Origin: Chrysomallon squamiferum
Taxonomy: Eukaryota > Mollusca > Gastropoda > Neomphalida > Peltospiridae
DNA: 64,000 nt
Direction: 5' to 3'
NCBI GenBank assembly: GCA_012295275.1
Contig: CM022673.1
Location: forward strand, 24,054,081-24,118,080
Shown: positions 1 to 22,227 of the stretch, piece by piece
Numbering within the stretch: the stretch's first letter is position 1
How the letters are laid out: every line of letters begins with the position of its first letter
Made by a program: the position numbers and the translations under genes
The notes under the pieces: generated by a model
The model's database searches: none
What the model was told of the DNA's origin: nothing
Seen by the model: only the letters and a program-made list of their open reading frames with translations

Positions 1-488
1 CAAGTATGAACCAGTTCATGTTTTACAAAGACTTTAAATTGCAAACAAATGATCAACCACTTGCCTTTCTGTGCATGTCACCATCACACAGTGATGACAA
101 AATAAACAAGATGTCTGACTGCATTTCAATGTCTACACTATCCTCCATTTTGCTTTCACCAAATGCTGTTGTCAAAATACCTGAAACAATAAATAATTAA
201 ATAAATAAATGAAATAAAAAACACACTGGAAAAAAGAATAATAAACTATACTATGACAGCAACCTGTATTTCATTATATAAATTTGAAACTAATATAATT
301 TTCTACTTTTTAACCATTTTAACATATTGTTGTTTCCTTGGATGTATGAGAATACTGATCATGAATATATTTTTTAAAAGCTTTGTTCTATTTTTTTTTA
401 TTTGTTATTTCTTCTGAAGTACTAAAACGATATAAATTTATTTTGACACAGTTTTAAGATGACGTGTAAATACAAACAAGGTAAGTAC

Positions 489-693
489 CAATCAGCTGAT
501 TGATGGCCCCCTGGTCAGCGAGGTCCTGCAAGGCCATCATGTCATCAGTGGACACTATGCGCCTCATCAAACGTAGACAGTACCGCATCTGAGCTTTCTT
601 ACTGCCTCGCCCTCCACTGCCATGGAAACTGTTACCATGACCCTTGAATTTTGCTGTTTTTAAAAGAAACAAAAACATGAAAACAACTACAAA

Positions 694-748
<55 letters not shown>

Positions 749-1087
749 TATTATGAAATATTTGCAGTGTACAATGCACAAAAGTAGAAAACAAACCACA
801 AAGTCACTTGTAAACAGACAATAATGTTAACACATTAGTGTAATGAATTATTTAAATGTAAAATAGAAACAGTTGCATACTCATAGAGATAAATGATTGC
901 AAATATACAGATGAATCTACCTGCATTGAAATATAATATAAACTTATAGATGTAAAATATACATGGACTGACACACCACTCTGGAAGTAGTAGTATCAAG
1001 GTACTGACAGAAACACACACACACACACAGACACACACACTCATAAACTCACTCATACACACACAGACACACATACACACACACATT

Positions 1088-1146
<59 letters not shown>

Positions 1147-1259
1147 ACATACACACACAGACACACACACAACACCCACACATACACACACAAACTAATG
1201 TATATGACATACCTGGACTGACAAACCACTCTAAAAGCAGGAGTATCCAGGTACTGACA

Positions 1260-1304
<45 letters not shown>

Positions 1305-1400
1305 ACATACACACACACACAGACACACGCACAAACTAATGTATATAACATACCTGGACTGACACACCACTCTAGAAGCAGGAGTATCTGGGTACTGACA

Positions 1401-1465
<65 letters not shown>

Positions 1466-1591
1466 ATATGTATAACATACCTGGACTGACACACCACTCT
1501 AGAAGCAGGAGTATCTGGGTACTGACAGTCACACACGCATATACCTGGACTGACACACCACTCTAGAAACAGGAGTATCCAGGTACTGACA

Positions 1592-1640
<49 letters not shown>

Positions 1641-3385
1641 AAACTAACATATATAACACACCTGGACTGACACACCACTCTAGAAGCAGGAGTATCCGGG
1701 TACTGCCCTGACAGATCATGTAGTCTTCCATCATGAGGGGACACAGGGTGCACAGACAGGAGATGGCATGCAGCTGGATCTCCTCGAACTGGGCGTGGGT
1801 CCAGTCCCTGGGCCCAGGGTTCTCGTCATTTGCTCTCACATAGGAAAACAGAGCCAGGAGCAGATGACCATCTGACAGAATCTGCAACAGGCAAGTAAGT
1901 AAATAAGTAAGTAGGTAAGTAAGTTAGTTAGTAAGTAAATAAAGTATATTATCTGTGTTAGAAATTAAGTAAAAATAAAAACTTTGATTAAGCATTATTT
2001 TTTTTCATGGTAAGAAATGTCTTCTTTACCAAATTTGCCATTTTGCATTGATTTAGTAACACTTTTTTTTTTATTATTTGTTTATTTATGTATTTTTTTC
2101 TTTGAAAGTATCTAACTTGTATGATATAAATTATGTGTTAATTTGTGAGATAATTCTGTAAACAGTGTAAAAATACTTGTGTCTCACAGGAATCACAGAG
2201 CTGTCCTTGCTGAGGGCAACAAGCAGACTAAAGAGAAGTTTCTTCATTTCAAAATCTTCATGGTTCGTAGACAGCTTTAAATGTTTTACCAGGATGTTGT
2301 GACTTTTCACTGAAACCAAACACATTTATAATGATAATATACAATTTTTCCTACATTAGGATGCTATATACATTACATTTTTCCAATTACATGATGTTTG
2401 TATATTGGCCTTTTATTAATTATTTGTCTTATTAATGAATATATACTAGCTATCAACTTAAAACATTTTAATATTAATAAATATAAAGTGACAGATATGT
2501 TTTTGGTTGTTTGTTTTTTTAATGTTCTCACCCAGGTTTGATAACAGAAAGGACACCTGATACTGAATGAAATTCCAGTGTAATAATTCCATCAACACAC
2601 ACGCATGCAAGCATGCACACACACAAACACACACACACACACACACACAAACAAACTGTTCTTTACAGAAGCAAATTACCATTGGGTCACAGCAAACTCC
2701 TAAGAGATGCTGTACAGATACTTGAATAAAGTGACAATTTTACCAACATAAAATGTAGCAAATATTTAGTTACTGCTCCTCTCTGAGTTTACATCTACCA
2801 GTCAGAGTAATAAAATAAACTTACCTTCCTGAAATGTGGCAAACACAACAAGCTGTTTGCTGAACCCAGTCTCAATGAATGGGGTGCCAGGACACTTGGC
2901 TGCTATCAGAGTGGCAATGACAAGTAAGTCATTTCTCAGCTGTCTGTCATAGTGACTGAACCCCTGTCCCAGCTCAAACAGAAACGCATCTCGAATCTGA
3001 CTGTACACATATAAATAAATAAATAAATATACAAACAAACAAATCCATTGATTCATTCATTAACAAAGTTGTTAGTGATATTCAAAATACTACAAATACT
3101 TGATTATAATACATATTGGTTTATTGTTGTTAAATATGTCATAAGAATGATAATAATAATAGTGATAAATCTAAAACCATTATCTAATATTATATAAGTG
3201 ATATTTTTAAGTTTCACTCTACCTTTATTTTTTTTGTCTATGTTTTTAATTTAATATTATTATTATTATTATTAGTCTTATACTGCATTTAAAAATAAAA
3301 ACAAATAAATAAATAAATAAATAAATAAATAAATTACATAAGATAATTCCAGAACCTAAAATACTGTTTTCTGAGCAATAAAGCA

Positions 3386-3420
<35 letters not shown>

Positions 3421-5057
3421 AAAATCACCTAATACAGGTCATGTTGTTAAGCTGCTGAGCTAAGTGGGCTGTGTCTCCGTTTTCCATCAAGTTCCAGATG
3501 ATATCCACGGATCTAAACAAAACTTCTCCAGTTGGATCTGGATCCATGAATCGACAACAGATGTGTTTGGCTCCATCAGCTCGTAACATCTGATCACAGT
3601 TTTTGGCTGATAAAGTAAAGTAAAACATATTTATATAAAATCAAATATCTTGAAAGAATATAATGGAAGAAATAAACAGGTTATTTCATATGTTTGTTAT
3701 TTATTTATTTATTTTTTAAACCACTGATTACTATTATAACTCAAAATCAAATATTGTATTAATGATTATCATTTCTTCTGATATTTTGGCCTAATCACCC
3801 CAAAAAAAGATGAACATATGAATTTGTTTTTGTTATTTAGCAAAATATTAAATCCAAAGAATGTAAGAAGAGCTTCTTAAAAAGTGCAAAAGAAAATTAC
3901 GTGAATTTTTGGAAAATCTCTGCAAGACTTTAAGAACATCCTTTTTAACATCAAGATCATTTTCCAACAAAGCCAACGACTGAAAGGTAAAGTAAAAAAT
4001 TAATATATAACATAAATACATTACTGATTTAAAGTTAGGGCTTTTTATTTTTAAATATCAGTTGCACATAAGCAATAATAATAATAATAATAAATAGACA
4101 TTTCTCTATTAAAGCACAGAAACACAAACCAGTGTTGTCTCTCAAAAACACTGTAGTGTTTTAGTGAGTAGAAACAGGAGAGAGTAAAATGTGGTCATAC
4201 ATAACAAATACAGTTCTAATCAGGACTATCTGAACAATATTATAGGTCCTGTGCACAGCAACACACTTACATCACAACTACAAAAGATTTGATGACAGAA
4301 ATTCATGGCATACATGGACTGCAACTTTCCACTTGTGCTAATGCCTTAAGATGGCACTGATTCTAGTACCATGCAGTTGTAAAACTGAAAACTGCATCAG
4401 CAAGACCAGTTTATTTAGCTGGTAGGAACAGGAAAAAACAGGTTTAGGAAATGTTAGTTACCTTAACAAGTGTCTCTGAAATGTCACTGTTTTCTACAAT
4501 CATCTGGTTGTAAGCTATCGTCATTGCCTTGTGTTCTGAAAACAGTCAAACATGAAATATCTTTAACACACTGTGAATTTGATAACTTTGTAATGTGCTA
4601 CTCAGTCTTTCAAGTTTCCTGCATTTGTGTGTATGAAATTATAACAGAAAAATGGAATAACAACAGCTTAATAGATTCTTTTTATTTCTTTTTGTTTTGA
4701 TTCTTTTTTATTGTTTTGTTATTTTATTGTCTTATTAGAAGTAAAAATTGATATCAAAACAGGAAACAAAACATAAAAGGACCATGTTGGTATCCAAAAA
4801 CACATATGTGCCAAAATCATGTAAATAATAAGTTTTAAAGAACTCACTATGAACTTCCTGGTTTTGCGGTGTTTCAGTGTAAAAAGAGTACAGAGTCTGA
4901 CAAATCTGTTTTCTGACATCACTGCTAGCAATTCTCATCAGATACCCTGATAACAGAAACATCAAAAATAACCAGCAGTTAACAGTTTTTGTACTCAAGA
5001 AAAAAGTGTGAAATATTTAATAATTAATAATTAATAATGATGATGATGATGAGTGTG

Positions 5058-5142
<85 letters not shown>

Positions 5143-5753
5143 AGATAGCAATAATTTGGTAGGAGCACAGATAACAGAAACTCTAATAGACATAGCAATA
5201 GCAATAGCCACAGAAAATGAATCAGTTACAAAATGAAGTTACAAGGTCATACAAACATTGACTACCACCATCTTACAAACATTTGTTATTTCTAAACACA
5301 AATTTCATATTAGAAAAGCTTTACACACTTTTAATTTAGTTAAACTTTAACATAATTAATCACCTAGTTGTGACACAGACTCTACCACGATCTGTTCATA
5401 CACCATCTCATCCGATGCTTTCTCTTTGAGAAATGGCTGAGCACAGATTTTGAGAATGTCAATGATTGGTTGCTCATACACGGGCTGCTCCTCCACTCTG
5501 TCAGCACAGATGTTGAGAAGTTTAAACACCTGAACCAGCTCTTTCATCAACTAACACTCATTAAGGAAATTTTTGAAGTTTTTTTTCTTATGATCATTAG
5601 CTATTTCCATTTGGAATAAGTTAAATGGCCTGTGATAGTTGGTTTAACTGAATTTCAAATAATACTTTTTAATATATATATATTCTATTCATAACACAAA
5701 TTTAAATTTAATTTCAGTTAAAGAGAGAAAATAAATGTGTGTGAGTCTCTGTG

Positions 5754-5798
<45 letters not shown>

Positions 5799-6580
5799 AG
5801 TAATTAAACACTAGTATAAGAAAAAGATACAAATCCCTTTTCATAGCGTTTTACCAGTTTCTGCAGCACATTAACATGTCGGTCATACAACATAGACTGA
5901 AAAATATTTATCAGGAGAAACTGAAAACATTCTTGGTATTTTTATATACTAGTAAACAAAACTGAAATGTTACCTGATACATATTATGTTACATTCATCA
6001 TATTTAGATTCTTTGATTTTCATTGAACCACAAACACATAGAAACAATAAATTCTTGTTTTCTTTCACTCACTTTCTCTCTCTCTAAAACATACTAATAA
6101 ATACAGCATCCATAAAATAAGATAATAATATAATTATATTTGATAGATTTAATTGATGTTTTCATTGATTTATTTATTTTTATTTTTTAAATAAATAAGG
6201 CTTGCTGAAGACTTCAACTTACAGAATGTGGATCTGTCAAAAGTTTGACAACTCTGTTCAAATTAACTGGTTTCAACAGAGTACCCTGTAAAAAATATTG
6301 GTATGGTTATTAAAAAAAAAAGTAATCAATCTTACATCAAACCTCAATAATAATCTTTATTTAAAGTTGTCCAAACAAAAACAGATAAACTAACTGTCTT
6401 TATATATACTATTTGTCATTGTTGTTTATTTAGATATATATTTTCAAAACAGTTATTTCATTTCTCTTTAACATTTGTTAATTTTTATTTATCATTATTA
6501 TTCGAATTATTTTATTGCAACAACTATGTCATTAAATTAAAAAAATAATACTAATAGAAAATACAAAAAAACAAAAACAA

Positions 6581-6615
<35 letters not shown>

Positions 6616-6908
6616 ACTATGAAATAAAATTTAAAGGAGATGTCTTATGATCATCTAGACTGGTGAAACACCGTCATAACTTAGGCTATATTTATAATAT
6701 TACTAGCGTATCCTATATGTAGATATTGATACTGATAGTATTATTTTTGAACTATAATAACATTTATCGATCTAACCTGCAGGATTCCCAGATCCTCATC
6801 TGTAATAATATGTCCTACGAGTGGAATTTTCTTTGTGGCAGCCATTCCCGTTTCTTTCCGTAGTCCTGACGTTGGAACTGACTGTGTTTGCGTTTGCAAA
6901 GCTGCCAT
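489..6908 (-). CDS. CFAP69: CFAP69, cilia- and flagella-associated protein 69 (N-terminal half)
   Basis: Twelve exons are visible: 6777–6908, 6223–6285, 5855–5896, 5364–5550, 4848–4946, 4462–4535, 3901–3979, 3429–3606, 2825–3000, 2188–2309, 1662–1881 and 489–653. All have GT/AG borders and their phases agree throughout, giving about 512 codons. Signature segments match vertebrate CFAP69: GFSHYDRQLRND in exon 9, DPDPTGEVLFRS in exon 8, and HGNSFHGSGGRG in exon 12. The family is an armadillo-like helical protein of motile cilia and sperm flagella, and it modulates olfactory cilia. The start is the first ATG, followed by a polar N-terminus and the conserved LNRVVKLL segment in exon 2. The vertebrate protein is about 940 residues, so the rest lies left of the window. 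Exon 3 is only 42 nt. Exon 11's 3' edge is copied in the downstream intron. The donor of exon 12 (after 489) is weak and less certain. Introns hold (AAT)n, (CA)n and (AT)n. Confidence 0.93.
695..746. repeat. (AAT)n microsatellite in CFAP69 intron
   Basis: An almost uninterrupted run of AAT units just beyond the acceptor of CFAP69 exon 12. It is intronic and noncoding. Confidence 0.95.
961..1710 (-). repeat. Tandem copies of the CFAP69 exon 11 3' edge plus splice donor, spaced by (CA)n
   Basis: The last ~41 coding bases of exon 11, its donor and ~20–25 bases of intron recur five more times downstream of the true exon end, at about 1540–1592, 1476–1528, 1349–1401, 1208–1260 and 961–1010. (CA)n tracts of variable length lie between most of them. 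Copies near the exon are nearly identical to it; the farthest (961–1010) is the most diverged and has lost the donor G. Relative to the exon, the copies lack five bases (GGCAG), so CAG is joined directly to TACC. In transcript sense each copy reads (TG)n, CTGTCAG, 41 bases, then CAG|GTAT. Confidence 0.9.
5057..5140. repeat. (AAT)n microsatellite in CFAP69 intron 4
   Basis: About 27 consecutive AAT units between CFAP69 exons 4 and 5, preceded by a short (ATG)n run. A poly-leucine reading frame on the minus strand across it is an artefact of the repeat. Confidence 0.95.
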
Positions 6909-7246
6909 GATTATATTTTATTTGTCTCTTTTTACCTAATGGAACAGACAGTGACGTTTGGATTTATCTAATGCAACAGATAATGTTTTTTGCGTTTTGT
7001 CATAAGTTTTTAACGTTCCATTCTTAAATTTAATCCATTATAATTTTAAATACTAAACATTAAATCCATAGTGGCAGACATATTGAAAACAAAATCCAAG
7101 GAAGCTCAATGTATTGTGGTATACTTGTTGCTATGTTAATCATGTGACAGTCACATGATAGAGAGAGTTCCCGTTTTCGACCTTCACCCATACTGACATG
7201 CTGGAACGAATTTAGATTCAGTAAAATTCATTATGTTGAAGACGAA
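6909..7246. promoter_or_regulatory. Shared bidirectional promoter of CFAP69 and MMUT
   Basis: The CFAP69 and MMUT start codons are only about 340 bp apart, in head-to-head orientation, so both promoters and both 5' UTRs must fit here. The segment contains a perfect 21-bp palindrome at 7139–7159. Upstream of the in-frame MMUT ATG there are two other ATGs: 7198 (a 6-codon ORF ending in TAG) and 7233 (out of frame with exon 2 as sequenced). No TATA box is evident. Confidence 0.7.
7139..7159. promoter_or_regulatory. Perfect palindrome containing two TCACATGA (M-box/CLEAR-like) motifs
   Basis: ATCATGTGAC and its reverse complement GTCACATGAT flank a single A. Each arm carries TCATGTGA/TCACATGA, the core recognised by MITF/TFE-family bHLH-Zip factors (established motif knowledge). 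It lies about 75–110 bp upstream of the candidate MMUT start codons and about 230 bp upstream of CFAP69. Function is inferred from motif and position only. Confidence 0.55.
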
Positions 7247-16431
<9,185 letters not shown>

Positions 16432-17868
16432 ACTGGAACTCTTAGACTGTATTAATAGTATACCTGTGTGGATTAACATATCAAATTAACAGAACCTGTA
16501 CTGTATTTATAGAGAACATTTCACTAAGATGTTTGCATTGAGGTCTGATTCAGTATGATTTATCATCCCAAGAGATTGTCTGATTTATTATTATGTGTCA
16601 TTTTAACTATGTGATGATAAATCATCAAAATAGGATGTTTTAGACTATATTTGTCTGGTTTATCATCAGAGATGATTTGTTTACTGTTTAGAAAAAACAA
16701 TATTTGACTATTTGGTTTTTGATGGCATTAACATTTACAATAATTATTTTCCCAGTTCTTGCCAACAAAAAATTTTCAATTATTTATTCAGAACTGCAAT
16801 TCTTTATCCGCAATCAGGAAACATGAAAATCTCTAAACACTACAGGTAGAATAAATCATATTTTTAACACAGGTTGTCTGCCACAATCTCTGATCAGGTT
16901 TTTTGAAATTTTAATTTACATCAAATCAAAACAATTGAGGTTTGAAACTGTTGACCAGTTTTTAATGTTAAATTACAGTCATTAGACTTCATGCAACTGA
17001 ATTAACTTTCAGTGCATTTGTTACATTTTTAAATCTATACTAGTTATCATTTAGTGTTAAGAATAGTTTTATTTTCTAGAACTTTTTGGAGCAAACTGGA
17101 TTTGGTATGTATATAAACAATTGGTGCTTTCATTTGTCTGAATCTCGGATAAAAACTGCTGGATATGACAGTTGAATGATGAATATGTCATAAAAGGACA
17201 TGAGGATGTGTATTGTTGAAAACAGATTTTTTTTGAAATGTTCTATTTCTCACATCATATAATCTTAATTAAGATGACTGTCATTTGAAATCTGCTTTTA
17301 AAATATGCTATATATATATATGTATATATGTAGTAATGGGACAGATGAGAAAATAAAAACATGAATACTATTTTAAGTTTGTTTTATTTATTTAAGACTA
17401 AAGAAATTTCTGCTTACATCATGAAATATTTTTACAAACTTTCCAAAAGTAACCAGATAAAATTCACAAGAATTATAACTAGAATGAAAAAAAAAAAAAA
17501 ATTACCATAGTAAATACAGACTAAATTCAATTAATTTCCAATGCAAAAGGATGTTTAATTTATGCAATTTTCTATCAGACAACACAATATTAACAAATGA
17601 CATTGAGATAATACAGAGTGTATTATTTTCTAAGATCTGTAAGCACTAAATGTGATTCACATTATATATATATTTATATAAAAAAAAAAAAAAAAATAGA
17701 TAGTGGTTTGACTTTGGATATAAAACATGTACTGTCAATTGTGGAAAAAGTCTAAATTTTAAATTCTGTCACCATCTGAGTTGTAGTCTTACAGAACAGA
17801 TTAATGTGTCAAAGTTTGAAAAATATTCCTTAGTTCACACTTTATCTCTCCAGTTTTCACATGCATGT
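16432..17868. other. Tail-to-tail interval of MMUT and POLG with 3' UTRs
   Basis: Non-coding in all frames. On the plus strand AATAAA occurs at 16850 and 17352. On the minus strand a candidate AATAAA lies at 17388–17383. The outer plus signal and the minus signal are only about 30 bp apart and point towards each other, so the two transcripts probably share or overlap their 3' ends. A small inverted repeat (GATGAT AA ATCATC) sits near 16612 among several ATTTATCATC repeats. Confidence 0.6.
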
Positions 17869-20800
17869 TTACATCTGAGCTGAAGACCTTTGCTGCTCTT
17901 TCTGGATCCCATTTCGGTTCTGAGAATTTTTCTTTGCAAGCAGAGAGCCTCCAGTTATTTCCATGATGTTGTAGATGTTCAGAGACTCGCCTGTAATCAT
18001 AAAATTTAGTTTTTGACATTCGTAACAAAACTCAGTTCACATTTTGGCCATCTATTAATGTCCCAGTACTCAATTTTCTGCAATATTTTGTAAGAACAAA
18101 TTTTGTTTTTTTTAGTCTAATAAGCATATGAATAAAAACACTTTAAAAAATGTATTTAAATAAAACAAAAATTACAGCCAATGATGTGTTATTTTTCAAA
18201 TTAACACAAGATATGTCAGTTATAATAATCATTTACCATTAATTTGTCTTTACGTAGTATTTTTACATATAATAAAAATAATAATTTACTTAACTTTTTA
18301 TTTATTTATATAAATAAAAAATTAAAATTAAATTAAATAAAAGCAACAGACTTAAACTACTGAAGAATAAAAGTGTAGCAGTGTTTAAAACACTCAAAGG
18401 TGATGATACTTTTAATTACAGAAATGACTTACCCTGAGGTATGCTGTAGCCTCTCTCTAAACCATTAGGGTTGGAGGGTGTCTTACAGTCTAGGTTAACT
18501 TCTTTTCTCAAGCAAGTGTCAATGTCCACACTGCTGAAGAATGCAATAGACTAGAACAAAAAAAACAAAAAACAAAGAGGAGTAAATAAATAATTATCCT
18601 AATACTGGAAAACAGTAATAGAAATACACTTTGTTGGAACGAAATTTCATAACATTTTTCAAATGGTGGCATTCAAGCAAGAGATTTCAAGACAAATACA
18701 AGACTGAAAGGGGAAGAAAATGGCACATATGTGGTTGAATAAATATCTAAATACTAAATACAGTCTTTGCATTTCACTTGATGCTAATGAATTTTTGTTC
18801 AAATCGAATACATTTTCTCGAAGTTGGTAATATTCAGCAGACAGCCAGTTCAGAGCTGTGATAAGTCAGTCCTCATTAACTAGTTATATTTGTCAGGTAT
18901 TTATTATCCAATTCATTACTGTACAGATGTGTAGAATACGTGTGAGTACTGCATAGTAAATATTTAGCATAGTTTTCTTTCCTTCTCTTTTCCACCCACA
19001 CATACTTGAGAAATGACCTGTGTTTACCTGTGGAAGGTCGTTCATGCCCAGTTTGTAGGCGAACATGCTGCGAGTCAGCAGGTTGGTTATCTGCAGGGCG
19101 AGGGCTGCGCGGTAGCGGTCCTCACTGCGGATGATGTAGCGAACTTCATCATGGATGCTGATACAAAATCTTCCTCGAATTCCAAACTCTTCAAACAGCC
19201 ACTTCATAGACACCAGCATCAGATGTAGATAGTCAACAGCTGAACTCTGTACCACCCAGTTCACGCGACTTGTTATGAACTACACATAATATTAAACAGC
19301 TTATTTATTAACAAACCTCAATGTACATAATAAACAAAAACATCAAATAAACTGAGTTAAATAAATTATTAATTGTGAATGTTTAAAATTTCAGCTCTGG
19401 TACTTTATTAATAAGCTAGTTAACATTTCCTAATATTAAAAGTATATGTTTTGTATTTTAGACTTGGAACAAAAATAACGTATTAAAAATGTTTTAAAGT
19501 AAAATAGATCAGGAAGCAGACAAAGTGTACAGCGTGGCTCACATCATTGAGAACATTCTCAGGTTCCAGCGCCTTGCTGATGCGACAACCCAGAACTGGA
19601 GTTGAAGGTTCCTCTGATTTGGCCACAGCCTCAAGTCCATTGAACATGTAACTTTCACTAGGAAGGAAAAAAAATAGTTTGTATCTTTATCTTTCTCTTC
19701 AGTGTATTCAACTGGCAATTTCCCATTGTAGGAAGTGTCTCCTAATTACATATCAAACAATTTTAAGTAATATATCAAAAGATGTTTAAAAATCTGTTTA
19801 CAGTGAAGAAGTGAAGCTGATGTAGTACTTACCTTCCTCCAACCCATTCTCCACTAGAACTGTAATAAAAAAATGTGATATATAAAGAAAACAAAGAATT
19901 TTCTTTCACAAAACAATTTTCATTTAAATATCCACTATTAAAACGAATTTCAAATATTGAGAAAACTGGCAATAATGCTACTTTTACTGTAAGAAAAAAT
20001 TCATTTGTTCAAATTTTTTCCCTTGTGAAAAGGTTGACATACATCTTTATTTTTATTTTTTATTTTTTAAATATTTTTTATTTTTTAAATTTTTTTCAAA
20101 TAAAACAATTATAGTTCAAAATAAATATTGTGTTTATAATGATTTTAGCATTTTCATCACTTAAATTTTCTTCAGTGTAAAACATTCATATTAAATATTA
20201 AATTATGTATGATGAATTAAAAAAATATAAAATAACACATAACCTGTCAATATAAAAGTATTGGCTAACAGCTAACACTTTATGTTTAAACAACAAAAAA
20301 AACCCACATAATTTGACATAGCATTATTTCTCAACAAAAATCAAGCTCACATATTTATATCATAAATTTCATAGTTTTTTTCTAATAAAAGTTCAGAATT
20401 CAACCAGCTGTATAGTTACAAATAACTTTATCACTATGATTTCCAGTGTATTGGTATAATTAACTAGCATATGTAATTAACACTCACATATTAATATAAT
20501 GAACTAGGAGACATGGTTAATACCTTGGCATGGTCTCTACTGATGCCGACAGTTTCAGCTGTTTTACTGTGAAGATCTGTTCTATCTGCCTTGTTTCCTT
20601 GAAGTGTCATCCAGCCCAGGGCAGTACAACCTGAAACACACCAGTGTCAGTCTTAAACAAGAACACCAACTTGTACAGAGACATATTCTGTTACTAGAAT
20701 TTCTAAAAGATCTGTGTACAAATCACAGTAATTATCAAGACATTAACAATTTCTGGAAATTAGTCTGTTTATAATTATTAAAGTAACAGAGGCGAAATGT

Positions 20801-22191
20801 GTACACTCAAAACATTAATGATTTTGTAGATAATGTAGAAAGTTATCTGAAAAGATTGTTTTTAGCATTATTTGTCAGTGTATATTAAAATTTTGAAAGT
20901 GTCTCTGGTTGAATAATGATAACAGAAAGGTACCATGTGTTTTCTGAAAAGTTGCATCCCCTATGATAGAAGCAATCCAAAGTTCCTGAGAATCAACATC
21001 AGCACCCACAAAGTGATACCCAGGGGGAACCTGAATCATTGCCTTCAGCTCACTGCCGATTCTATCAGTCTGAAAACATCAGAATTAATTATTCTCTACA
21101 TTCATCAACAAGAGGGGCAGTCTGTTCAGACTAATCTGGTAAAAGTAATGAAAATATTTCTTACGTAAGCATTGCTAGCAGTCAGCCATGTTGGTTCTAC
21201 AGCCCGTCTGGTGATGGTTCCAGCAGATACTATTCTAGGAATGATAGCACCATACAGCGTGTCATCACTGTAGTCTTCATGACTGTAAACATTAACAACA
21301 ATAAAAATTCTCATTTTCATTATTATGGATAATTTTACTTTTAAGACAAAAAGAAATTAAACATTAAATTTAATTTTTTTTTTTTTTTAATGTGATTTTG
21401 ACACAGTAAGATTCATGTTTAAATAGTAAAAGCTGTGTTTAACACTATTTATTTTGTAATAAAGAAATAATAAAGTTGTATTTCATGTTGTTTACCTTGT
21501 GATAGGTCTGTGTAATTCACTTTTCTTCAGCCAGACTGACATCTGTCCCCTGATATCATAATTAACAAACAATAACACAATTGAAAAATGATAATATAAG
21601 GCATGTTAGTTTAAAAAATAAAGCAATAGTGCACATAATTTAGAATTATGAATATGGATAATTCTTCATTTTCTTTATGATATTGAAGAACATTTCACCA
21701 CTCTCAATTAAATTATACTTGAAACAACATTAAATAAGTAATAACAAAGAAAAGGAAGGGGAAAAAATGATTAAAAAGATAAATTTGTATCTAACAAATT
21801 CACAATTAATCTCATAAAATTAAATCATTTTGAGCACTTTTTACTTGTATTCCAAATCACTAAATTTTATTTAAAACCTGATTAAAGTTTTAAAGAGAAA
21901 AACAAAACACACTCAATTCTCTCTTTGTTGTTTCTCCAGTAAGAACACATTTTTCCCAGCAGCAGGACGCGATTTGCACTGGTTCCACTCGCTGCCCTCA
22001 TAGTGCCGTCCTCCACGTGGTGCAAGTAGTCTTTAGCAAGAGGATTTCCTACTCGGTTTGAAAATCCATTCTTGTGTGGAATTCTGTAAAAGTGAACTCC
22101 AGGAATTCCAACATCATGTGGTCCACCACCAGCTGATTTTAAATACTCTATCACCTTATAAAAAAAAAAAAAATCAGAATAAATATTTCTT

Positions 22192-22227
<36 letters not shown>

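Noticed and set aside
835-1887. Several overlapping Cys/Val-rich reading frames on the minus strand
   Set aside because: They are translations of (CA)n tracts and exon-edge copies; only the exon 11 part is coding.
5017-5211. Poly-leucine reading frame
   Set aside because: Produced by the (AAT)n microsatellite in a CFAP69 intron.
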